From the NCBI GenBank assembly GCA_023954035.1, contig JAMLIT010000019.1, positions 1-64,000 of the forward strand: a DNA stretch of 64,000 bases, in the 5' to 3' direction. Shown piece by piece: positions 8,723 to 15,692 of this stretch (its first letter is position 1; each line of letters starts with the position of its first letter). The position numbers and the translations under genes were made by a program. The notes beneath the pieces were generated by a model. That model was not told where the DNA came from. It did no database searches and worked only from the letters and a program-made list of their open reading frames with translations. This DNA comes from Burkholderiaceae bacterium. Lineage in GTDB: Bacteria; Pseudomonadota; Gammaproteobacteria; Burkholderiales; Burkholderiaceae_C.

Positions 8723-9289
8723 ATGACGCCTTCGAGCCTGAGAACCATTCACGAGGAGCATGCTGCGCTGGCGGGCGTGCTCAAGTCCCTGCAGGCGCTG
8801 CAACTGCGCGGTCCGGGCGAGGACCCGCAGGCATTTTTTGGCGCCATGCGGGCGATGCTGTTCTATATCGACGAGTTTCCCGAGCGCCAGCACCATCCCA
8901 AGGAAAGCCAGTGGCTGTTTCCGCGCGTCGCCGCGCGCTCGGCCGAGGCGGCGCGTGCCATCGAGCGTCTGGACCGGGACCACGAAGGCGGCGAAGCCGC
9001 GGTGCGCGAACTGCAGCACTTGCTGCTGGCCTGGGAGCTGCTCGGTGAGGTCCGCCGACCCGTGTTTGCCACGGCGCTGTTGCGCTACGTGGATTTCTAC
9101 CGCGAACACATGCGGCTGGAGGACGCCGTCGTCCTGCCCGCCGCCTTGACGCACCTGGACGCGCAGGACTGGGAGGCGATTGACCGCGCCTTTGCCACCA
9201 CGGACCCGCTGCTGGCGCCAGGCGTGCAGCCCGACCCGGCGCTGGACGCGCTGTACGCGCGCATCGCGGGGTCGGGCAAAGTGCGCTAG
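8723..9289 (+). CDS. Hemerythrin HHE cation-binding domain protein
   Basis: A 188-residue mostly helical protein with the hemerythrin ligand pattern: His in IHEEH near the N-terminus, the QHHPKE pair, a later DRDHEGGE and the YREHMRLED motif, which together bind a di-iron site. Such proteins bind O2 or NO or store iron. The start is set at the second of two close ATGs because AAGGAG is then 8 bases upstream. It is transcribed in the same direction as the chemoreceptor before it, 50 bases downstream. The exact ligand and role are unknown. Confidence 0.85.
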   Translation: MTPSSLRTIHEEHAALAGVLKSLQALQLRGPGEDPQAFFGAMRAMLFYIDEFPERQHHPKESQWLFPRVAARSAEAARAIERLDRDHEGGEAAVRELQHLLLAWELLGEVRRPVFATALLRYVDFYREHMRLEDAVVLPAALTHLDAQDWEAIDRAFATTDPLLAPGVQPDPALDALYARIAGSGKVR

Positions 9290-9328
9290 TGTCGTTACCG
9301 GCTTGTACGGCAGGGCGCGAAGCGAGCT

Positions 9329-10438
9329 TCAGGCCGTGGTGAGCGTCGGATAGTCGGTGTAGCCCTTGGCGCCACCGCCGTAGAGCGTGTCCCTGTCCAG
9401 CGGATTCAGCGGCGCGCCCTGGCGCAGACGGGCGACCAGGTCGGGGTTGGAAATGAACGGGCGGCCAAAGGCGACGATGTCGGCCCCCTTGGCGAGCGCG
9501 TCGTCGGCGTCTGCTTTTTCGCGAAAGCCATTGTTGACCATCCAGGCCCCCGTGCCACCGCCCTTGCGGTAGATCTGGCGCAGCGCCTCGTAGTCGAAGG
9601 GGCGGCCTTCCACCTCGCGCGGGCCGCCGGTGGCGCCAACGATGATGTGGATGTACGCCAGGCCGAGCGGCGCCAGCTGGTGCAGCAGGTAGTCAAAGGT
9701 TTGCTGCGGGTGCTCGTCCACGATGTCGTTGGCCGGTGTCACGGGCGAGAGGCGAATGGCGGTGCGATCGCCCCCGATTTCGTCGGCAATGGCGCGCACC
9801 ACTTCCAGCATCAGGCGGGCGCGGTTCTTCACGCTGCCGCCGTAGTCGTCGTCCCGCTGGTTGGCGCCGGTCTTCAGGAACTGGTCCAGCAGATAGCCGT
9901 TGGCGCCGTGGATTTCAACGCCGTCAAAGCCGCAGGCGATGGCGTTGCGCGCGGCGCGCTGGTAGTCGCGCACGATGCCCGGCAGCTCGGCGGCGTCGAG
10001 CGCGCGCGGCTCGGAGGTGTCGACGCGCTGGGCCTGACCATTGCGGATCAGCACCGTCTGCGCCTTGGCCTTGATGGCCGAGGGCGCCACGGGTGCACCG
10101 TGATCAGGCTGCAGATCGACGTGCGAGATGCGGCCCACATGCCAGAGCTGCACCACGATGCGCCCACCGGCCTTGTGCACCGAATCAGTCACGCGGCGCC
10201 AGCCGTCGAGCTGCTCGGTGCTGTAGAGGCCGGGCACGTCGGCGTAGCCCTGGCCCTGCGGGCTGATGGCGGTGGCTTCGGTCACGATGAGGCCGGCGCT
10301 GGCGCGCTGGGTGTAGTACTCGGCCATCAGCGCGTTGGGCACGGCGCCGGGGGCGCGGTTGCGTGTCAGCGGAGCCATGGCGATGCGGTTGGCCAGATGC
10401 AGGGCGCCGGCAGTGAGGGGGTCAAACAAGGAGGTCAT
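9329..10438 (-). CDS. nemA: NADH:flavin oxidoreductase, Old Yellow Enzyme family (NemA-like)
   Basis: A 369-residue FMN-dependent TIM-barrel enzyme that reduces activated alkenes, nitro esters or maleimides with NAD(P)H. Recognisable OYE segments are NRIAMAPLTRNRA near the N-terminus, YYTQRASAGLIVTEAT, the GFDGVEIHGANGYLLDQFLK segment with its catalytic-site His/Asn neighbourhood, and the C-terminal phosphate-binding DIVAFGRPFISNPDL. Start chosen at MTSLFDPL; nine more upstream codons are open but off-family. It stands alone, with a repeat-containing gap upstream. Confidence 0.9.
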   Translation of the reverse strand: MTSLFDPLTAGALHLANRIAMAPLTRNRAPGAVPNALMAEYYTQRASAGLIVTEATAISPQGQGYADVPGLYSTEQLDGWRRVTDSVHKAGGRIVVQLWHVGRISHVDLQPDHGAPVAPSAIKAKAQTVLIRNGQAQRVDTSEPRALDAAELPGIVRDYQRAARNAIACGFDGVEIHGANGYLLDQFLKTGANQRDDDYGGSVKNRARLMLEVVRAIADEIGGDRTAIRLSPVTPANDIVDEHPQQTFDYLLHQLAPLGLAYIHIIVGATGGPREVEGRPFDYEALRQIYRKGGGTGAWMVNNGFREKADADDALAKGADIVAFGRPFISNPDLVARLRQGAPLNPLDRDTLYGGGAKGYTDYPTLTTA

Positions 10439-10571
10439 GGCGGTGCTTTCCGAAAAAGGGATCAAAAGTCGATGGCATCAATGGGTCGCGTGGGGCCCGT
10501 GCGGTACAGCGTAGCGCGCTGGCGCGGACGGCGCTGCAGGAATTCGCCGCGTTGGCCGTGCAGGAACATTG

Positions 10572-10630
10572 AAAATATAGGTCAAAATAGCCTCTAGCGC
10601 TTATTGGATAGTCGTTAATAGCTATCAAAT
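10572..10630. repeat. Dispersed TAGCT/GCGCTTAT repeat, copy B
   Basis: Reads in the opposite orientation to copy A: GGTCAAAATAGCCTCTAGCG then CTTATTGGATA and TAATAGCTATCAAAT. The 3' arm of the inverted pair is mutated to AGTCGTTA. It sits in the divergent gap between the OYE gene and the MFS gene; the rest of that 267-base gap shows no clear promoter or operator. Confidence 0.75.
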
Positions 10631-10705
10631 CGGGAGTAACCTGGGCGACGCCCAGACCTATGTAATGCAGGCGCTGAATCCGCTGCGCGGCACAATCAAG
10701 CCCTC

Positions 10706-11929
10706 ATGACCGCTTCTTCCGCTGCGCCCGCGCCCCGGCCGCTGCCCGCTCTGGCGCTGGCCTTCGCGCTCTCACTGGGCGCCGCCATCTCGCTGGGCCT
10801 GACCCGCTTTTCTTACGCGCTGTTGCTGCCGCCGATGCGCGACGACCTGGGCTGGACCTATCTGCTCGCGGGGGGCATGAATACCGCCAACGCCATCGGC
10901 TACCTGGTGGGCGCGCTGGTGACGCCGCTGCTGCTGCGCCGCCACGCGCCGGGAAGCATCTTGCTGGGCGGCGCGGCGCTGGCCACGGTGCTGATGGCGG
11001 TGTGCGGATTTCTGCTGGGCTCGCCCGCGTTGCTGCTGCAACGCCTGTTGGCGGGCGTGGCCAGCGCGGCGGTATTTGTGGCCGGAGGCCTGATGGCGGC
11101 CCGCCTGGGCGCGCTGGACGCCCGCCGCAGCGGGCTTTTGCTGGGCGTGTACTACGGCGGTGTGGGCTGGGGCATTGCAGCCTCCAGCTTGCTGGTGCCC
11201 GTGGTGCTGGCGCACGCGCCCGAGCCGCACACCTGGGTCTGGGCCTGGTGGCTGCTGGCCCTGCTGTGCGCCGCCTGCACGGCCGCGCTGGCCTGGCCGG
11301 CACGCGTGCTGCGCCAGCTCGATGCGCAGGGTGCCGCGGCTTCGACGGCTGCGACCGGCGCAGCGCCCAAGCAGGCGCGGGTGCCGCTGCGCGCGCTGGC
11401 GCCATCGCTGGCCGGCTACACCTTGTTTGGCGTGGGCTATATCGGCTACATGACGTTCGTGATCGCCCTCTTGAAGGAGCAGGGCCTGGGCACCGCCGGC
11501 ATCACCTGGTTCTATACGCTGCTCGGCCTGGCGGTGGTGGCGTCGGCGCGGGTATGGGCGGGCCTCTTGGAGCGCAGCAAGGGCGGCGGCGCGCTGGCGC
11601 TGCTCAACGCCTTGCTGGGCGTGGCGACGGTGCTTCCGGCGCTCACCTCGGCGTGGCCGGTGGTGCTGGCCTCGGGCCTGCTGTTTGGCGGGGTGTTCCT
11701 GTCGCTGGTGGCCTCCACCACGGCGCTGGTGCGCCACAACCTGCCGCCTTCGCAGTGGGCGGCCGGCATCAGCGCCTTCACCATCGTGTTTGCGGTCGGC
11801 CAGATCGTCGGCCCCACGGTGGTCGGCGCCATTGCCGATGCGGCCGGGGGCCTGGCGCGCGGCCTGGTGTTCTCGGCCGTCGCGCTGTGGATTGGCGCAG
11901 TTCTGGCCTGGCGGCAGAAGCCGCTTTGA
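10706..11929 (+). CDS. MFS transporter, YbfB/YjiJ family
   Basis: A 407-residue inner membrane protein with about twelve hydrophobic segments. The N-terminal stretch GLTRFSYALLLPPMRDDLGW and AGGMNTANAIGYLVGAL is the pattern of the YbfB/YjiJ family, whose members are mostly uncharacterised. A long Ala-rich cytoplasmic loop (about residues 207-228) separates the two halves. No substrate can be inferred. It converges on the DUF1330 gene with a gap of about 20 bases. Confidence 0.85.
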   Translation: MTASSAAPAPRPLPALALAFALSLGAAISLGLTRFSYALLLPPMRDDLGWTYLLAGGMNTANAIGYLVGALVTPLLLRRHAPGSILLGGAALATVLMAVCGFLLGSPALLLQRLLAGVASAAVFVAGGLMAARLGALDARRSGLLLGVYYGGVGWGIAASSLLVPVVLAHAPEPHTWVWAWWLLALLCAACTAALAWPARVLRQLDAQGAAASTAATGAAPKQARVPLRALAPSLAGYTLFGVGYIGYMTFVIALLKEQGLGTAGITWFYTLLGLAVVASARVWAGLLERSKGGGALALLNALLGVATVLPALTSAWPVVLASGLLFGGVFLSLVASTTALVRHNLPPSQWAAGISAFTIVFAVGQIVGPTVVGAIADAAGGLARGLVFSAVALWIGAVLAWRQKPL

Positions 11930-11948
11930 ACGGCGGCTCCGCAGCCGT

Positions 11949-12350
11949 TCAGTCGCTGCGCCGCGTGGTGACGATCAGGCGCGCATCGCGCAGCGCTGCC
12001 GTGCGGTGGTGGACGATGGCTTGGTAGTCGCTCGATTGCATCATCTGCACAAAGGCGTCGCGCGAGGGGTATTCGACCAGCAGCATTTCGTCCCACGCTT
12101 CGCCCGCAGGGGCAATCAGCGCATGGTGCGCATCGGCCAGCCACAGCACGCGCCCACCTACGGCGGCCAGCAAGGGCTCCACCGCGCGCGAATAGTCGCC
12201 ATAGGCCTGGCGGCCAGTGCGCCCATCGTCGGTTGTTGTCCTGAACGCCAGCAGGTTGAGCATCTGCACCGGCCCGCTGGCGGGCGCGCGCGCAAACAGC
12301 GCCTTGAACTGCTCGCGCGTCGGGTCGATGCTGCGCGCCGGTCCGGTCAT
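11949..12350 (-). CDS. DUF1330 domain protein
   Basis: A 133-residue small ferredoxin-like-fold protein. VQMLNLLAFR, a Tyr-rich YGDYSRAVEPLLAAVGGRVLW and WDEMLLVEYPSRDAFVQMMQSSDY follow the DUF1330 pattern; the biochemical role of the family is not established. Its ATG overlaps the stop of the glutathione transferase gene as ATGA, so the two are cotranslated. Confidence 0.8.
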   Translation of the reverse strand: MTGPARSIDPTREQFKALFARAPASGPVQMLNLLAFRTTTDDGRTGRQAYGDYSRAVEPLLAAVGGRVLWLADAHHALIAPAGEAWDEMLLVEYPSRDAFVQMMQSSDYQAIVHHRTAALRDARLIVTTRRSD

Positions 12351-12955
12351 TTGAGGAGGCCTTCCGCCTTCATGGCCGCGACGACGGCCGGGCGCTCGCC
12401 AACGCGCTTGCGGTACGCCATCAAGTTCTGCAGGTGCGACAAGTCCAGACCGACCGGCTTGGCCCAGCCGCTGACGGTGAACAGGTAGGCGTCGGCGACG
12501 GTGAACTGCGCGCCCATCAGATAGTCCTTGCCGGCGAGTTGCTGGTCGACAAACGCCAGGCGCGAGAGCAAACGCTCTTTCACGGACGCCTTGTAGTCGT
12601 CGTTGGCCTTGCTGCCAAAGAAGGGGCTGAAGTTTTTGTGCACTTCGGTGCCAATGAAGGTCAGCCATTCCTGCAGCTGGTAGCGCTCGAAGCTGCCGGC
12701 CGCCGGCGCGAGGTGTTTTTCTGGCACCTGGTCGGCCAGGTACTGCACGATGGCCGGGCCTTCGCGCAGCGTGCGGCCGTCGTCCAGGACCAGAAAGGGC
12801 ACGTAGCCGAGCGGGTTGATGGTGTAGTAGTCGGTGCCGTCGGGCAGCTTGTGGGTTTTGGTGGGCGCGGCAATGGCCTCGTGCGCCAGGCCGGCTTCGT
12901 GCAGCACGATATGCGGGGACAGGGAGCAGGCGCCGGGCGAGTAGTAGAGCTTCAT
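12347..12955 (-). CDS. gstA: Glutathione S-transferase, beta class
   Basis: A 202-residue cytoplasmic enzyme conjugating or binding glutathione. The N-terminal thioredoxin-like domain has MKLYYSPGACS with Cys10, and the C-terminal helical domain has EVHKNFSPFF with His106; Cys10 and His106 are the active-site residues of the beta class. The start is an ATG with AAGGAA a few bases upstream. First gene of a two-gene operon with the DUF1330 gene. Confidence 0.92.
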   Translation of the reverse strand: MKLYYSPGACSLSPHIVLHEAGLAHEAIAAPTKTHKLPDGTDYYTINPLGYVPFLVLDDGRTLREGPAIVQYLADQVPEKHLAPAAGSFERYQLQEWLTFIGTEVHKNFSPFFGSKANDDYKASVKERLLSRLAFVDQQLAGKDYLMGAQFTVADAYLFTVSGWAKPVGLDLSHLQNLMAYRKRVGERPAVVAAMKAEGLLK

Positions 12956-13020
12956 CAAGAGATTCCTTGGTTGGGACCCGTCATGCTATGCGGCCGAGGG
13001 ATCCTGTGCAGGCGCATGCC

Positions 13021-13941
13021 TCAATCCAGAGGCCGCTGTGGGGCCAGCGCTCCCAGCACCGTGGCTTCGGGTTGCTTGCGCAGTGCCTTGAGAAGCGGCG
13101 GCTCAAACTGGCGCTGCACGGTGATGGCGTAGAAGTTTTCGTGCAGGTCGGGCAGTACGGCGTATTCGACCAGAGCGCCGCTGCGCAGCTCGTCCTGCAC
13201 CACCACGCTTGGCAGCAGTGCGACGCTGTCGCAGTCGCGCGCCAGCAGGCGCATCAAGGCCATGTCATCGACCTCGGCGCGCAGTTTGTAGCGGATGCCG
13301 CGCTGCTCGCACAGCAGGTCAAAGGCGGCGCGAAGGTCGTTGTCGCGCCCTGGCAGCAGCATGGGGGCTTCGGCCAGGTCTTGGGGAAACCGAAAAGGTT
13401 TGTCGGCCGGCCGTGCGCGGCCCACCAGGCTGACGGGCTGGCGCGCCACGCGCTGGCAGCGCCAGGGGTTGTCGCTGCTGGCGTGTACGCGCTGGTTCGA
13501 CAGGATCAGGTCCAGCGTATGTACCCGCAGGCGTCCCAGCAGTTCCAGCAGATTGCCCGATTGCAGCACCAGCTCCACGTCGTCGCGTGCCAGCAGCGGG
13601 CGCAAGAAGTTTTCCTGAAAGTTGCGCGAGAGCGTAGCCACCGCGCCGATGCGCAGAACCTGGCGCTCTTGCCGACGGCCTTCGCGCATCACCGCCATCA
13701 GTTCGCTGCCGGCGGCAAAGATCGAGTCGGCATAGCCCAGTGCCATCTGACCGGCTTCGGTCAGTTGCAGCCCGCGCCCGGCGCGGGCAAACAAGGTCTG
13801 GCCGAGCTGGTCTTCGAGCTGGCGGATCTGCGCCGACAGGGCCGATTGCGAGACGTGCAATCGGGTGGCGGCGCGGGTCAGATTGCCTTCGCGAGCCACG
13901 GCCCAGAAGTAGTGCAAATGGTGAAAGTTGAGGCGAGACAT
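13021..13941 (-). CDS. LysR family regulator divergent from dabBA (NhaR-like)
   Basis: A 306-residue LysR regulator. The winged helix (HLHYFWAVAREGNLTRAATRL then VSQSALSAQIRQLEDQLGQTLF) fills residues 8-50, followed by a periplasmic-binding-protein-like effector domain. The HYFWAVAREGNLTRAA wording resembles the NhaR branch. It is divergent from dabB; DAB operons are often accompanied by such a regulator, so it probably controls carbon uptake in response to CO2 or bicarbonate supply. That role is inferred from position. Confidence 0.88.
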   Translation of the reverse strand: MSRLNFHHLHYFWAVAREGNLTRAATRLHVSQSALSAQIRQLEDQLGQTLFARAGRGLQLTEAGQMALGYADSIFAAGSELMAVMREGRRQERQVLRIGAVATLSRNFQENFLRPLLARDDVELVLQSGNLLELLGRLRVHTLDLILSNQRVHASSDNPWRCQRVARQPVSLVGRARPADKPFRFPQDLAEAPMLLPGRDNDLRAAFDLLCEQRGIRYKLRAEVDDMALMRLLARDCDSVALLPSVVVQDELRSGALVEYAVLPDLHENFYAITVQRQFEPPLLKALRKQPEATVLGALAPQRPLD

Positions 13942-13973
13942 GGCGGTGGCATACGCTGCGGCAAAGAAATGTA

Positions 13974-13990
13974 GTTCTTTTTAACAGAAC
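13974..13990. promoter_or_regulatory. Possible LysR operator upstream of dabB
   Basis: An inverted repeat GTTCT-N7-AGAAC containing a T-N11-A core sits in the 134-base gap between the divergent LysR gene and dabB, in a locally A/T-rich stretch. It has the size and position of a LysR recognition site. Confidence 0.4.
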
Positions 13991-14075
13991 GAAAACTAAC
14001 GAAAAATGAATTTTACAGAATGCTTTCGAGGCGGCAAAGTCCATGCATCAGATGCTTGCCTCGACTGGAGATGTC

Positions 14076-15692
14076 ATGGAACCTTTTGTTTTACTGTCCC
14101 CCGCCTTGCCTTGGTGGCTAGCCGCCCTGGTGCTGGCGCCCGCGCTCGTCCTGGGCCTGGCCGCCGCGCTGGTGGGCCGCCGTGCCGCGCCCGCCTGGCG
14201 CATGGCCCAAGCCAGCGCCGGTGCTGCTCTGGCGCTGGCGCTCGGCGCAGTGGTGGCCGTGGCCTCGGGTCACCAGGGCGCAGGTTTTGGCCAGCGTGCC
14301 GACGCGCTGGGCGCCGTGGCAATGCTGTTGGTGGCCTTTGTCGGCTGGGTCATCGTGCGCTACTCGCGGGGCTATCTGCAGGGCGAGCCGCGGGAGTTGC
14401 ATTACCTGCGCTGGCTGCTCGCCACGCTGGCGACCGTCTGCGTGGTCATTGCCACCAACCATGTGCTGGTGCTGGCGCTGGCGTGGATGGCCACCAGCCT
14501 GGCGCTGCACCATCTGCTGGTGTTCTTCCATGAGCGGCCGGCAGCGTTGGTGGCCGCGCACAAGAAGTTCATCGTCGCCCGGCTGGCCGATGTGTGCATG
14601 GTGGGCGTGGTAGTCCTGCTGTACGCTGCCTTTGGCACGCTGCACATCGACGAGTTGCTGGCGGTGGCTGCCGCGCAGCCGCAGTGGCCCCTGGCAGCGC
14701 ATGGAGCCATGCTGCTGCTGGCTGGCGTGGCCTTGCTCAAGTGCGCGCAGCTGCCATTTCATGGCTGGCTGATTCAGGTGATGGAGGCGCCCACCCCCGT
14801 CTCGGCCCTGCTGCACGCGGGCATCGTCAACCTGGGCGGCTTTGTGCTGATCCGCTTCGCGCCGCTGGTGGAGCAGGTGCCGCTGGCGCAAGGGCTGCTG
14901 GTGCTGGGGGGTGCGACCACGGCGGTGCTGGCCGCGCTGGTGATGACGACGCGCATCAGTGTCAAGGTGATGCTGGCCTGGTCCACCTGCGCGCAAATGG
15001 GCTTCATGCTGATGCAGTGCGGCCTGGGCGCCTGGGAGATGGCGCTGGTGCATTTGCTCGCGCATTCGCTCTACAAGGCGCATGCCTTCCTGTCGGCCAA
15101 CGGTGTGGTGCAGCGGACCATGGTGACCAAGATGGCGCCTGTGCAGCGCGAAACCTGGGGAAGCTCTCTGCTGGGCATGGCCGTGGGCATCGCCATGGTG
15201 CTGCTGGCGGGCGGCGTCTGGAGCGCATGGGTCCCCGGGACGCTGGCCTCGCCTGCGCTGTGGCTGCTGGCCGCCATTGTGGCGATGGCGCTGGTTCCGC
15301 TGGTCAATGGCAGCGCGCTTTCGCTCAAAGGCTGGCGCATGCCCTTGCTGGCGCTCGCGGCGTTCACCGTGGCGCTGGGCTATTTCGGCTTGCACTTGCT
15401 GTCGGGCGCCTGGCTGCGCTTGCCGGTGCAGATGCCGCTGGTGGGGCTGTGCGTATTTGCCGCCCTGGCCTTCGCCGCGCTCTTCTGGCTGCAGTCGCTG
15501 ATTCGGATTGCGCCGCACTCGGCATGGGCACAGCGGATGTATCCGTGGCTCTACGGCGGCTTGTTTCTTGACGAAAAGTTCAATGCCCTGGCCTTTCGTG
15601 TGTGGCCACCGGCGAAAAGGCCGACGCCCCCCAGCGCGCAAGGCGCCCCCGTGACCGCTGCTCTTTCCACTATTTCCGGAGTCCCGACATGA
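14076..15692 (+). CDS. dabB: DabB, proton-conducting membrane subunit of the DAB inorganic carbon transporter
   Basis: A 538-residue membrane protein of the complex I NuoL/Mrp antiporter superfamily with about a dozen helices. Family signs are HYLRWLLATLATVCVVIATN, KFIVARLADVCMVG, the LLKCAQLPFHGWLIQVMEAPTPVSALLHAG motif with its ion-path Lys, and AHSLYKAHAFL. It couples proton movement to the activity of DabA. Start chosen at MEPFVLLSP for its GGAG site 5 bases upstream. It overlaps dabA by ATGA, with a good ribosome binding site (CCGGAG) before the dabA start. There are no other complex I genes around, which excludes a respiratory subunit. Confidence 0.9.
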   Translation: MEPFVLLSPALPWWLAALVLAPALVLGLAAALVGRRAAPAWRMAQASAGAALALALGAVVAVASGHQGAGFGQRADALGAVAMLLVAFVGWVIVRYSRGYLQGEPRELHYLRWLLATLATVCVVIATNHVLVLALAWMATSLALHHLLVFFHERPAALVAAHKKFIVARLADVCMVGVVVLLYAAFGTLHIDELLAVAAAQPQWPLAAHGAMLLLAGVALLKCAQLPFHGWLIQVMEAPTPVSALLHAGIVNLGGFVLIRFAPLVEQVPLAQGLLVLGGATTAVLAALVMTTRISVKVMLAWSTCAQMGFMLMQCGLGAWEMALVHLLAHSLYKAHAFLSANGVVQRTMVTKMAPVQRETWGSSLLGMAVGIAMVLLAGGVWSAWVPGTLASPALWLLAAIVAMALVPLVNGSALSLKGWRMPLLALAAFTVALGYFGLHLLSGAWLRLPVQMPLVGLCVFAALAFAALFWLQSLIRIAPHSAWAQRMYPWLYGGLFLDEKFNALAFRVWPPAKRPTPPSAQGAPVTAALSTISGVPT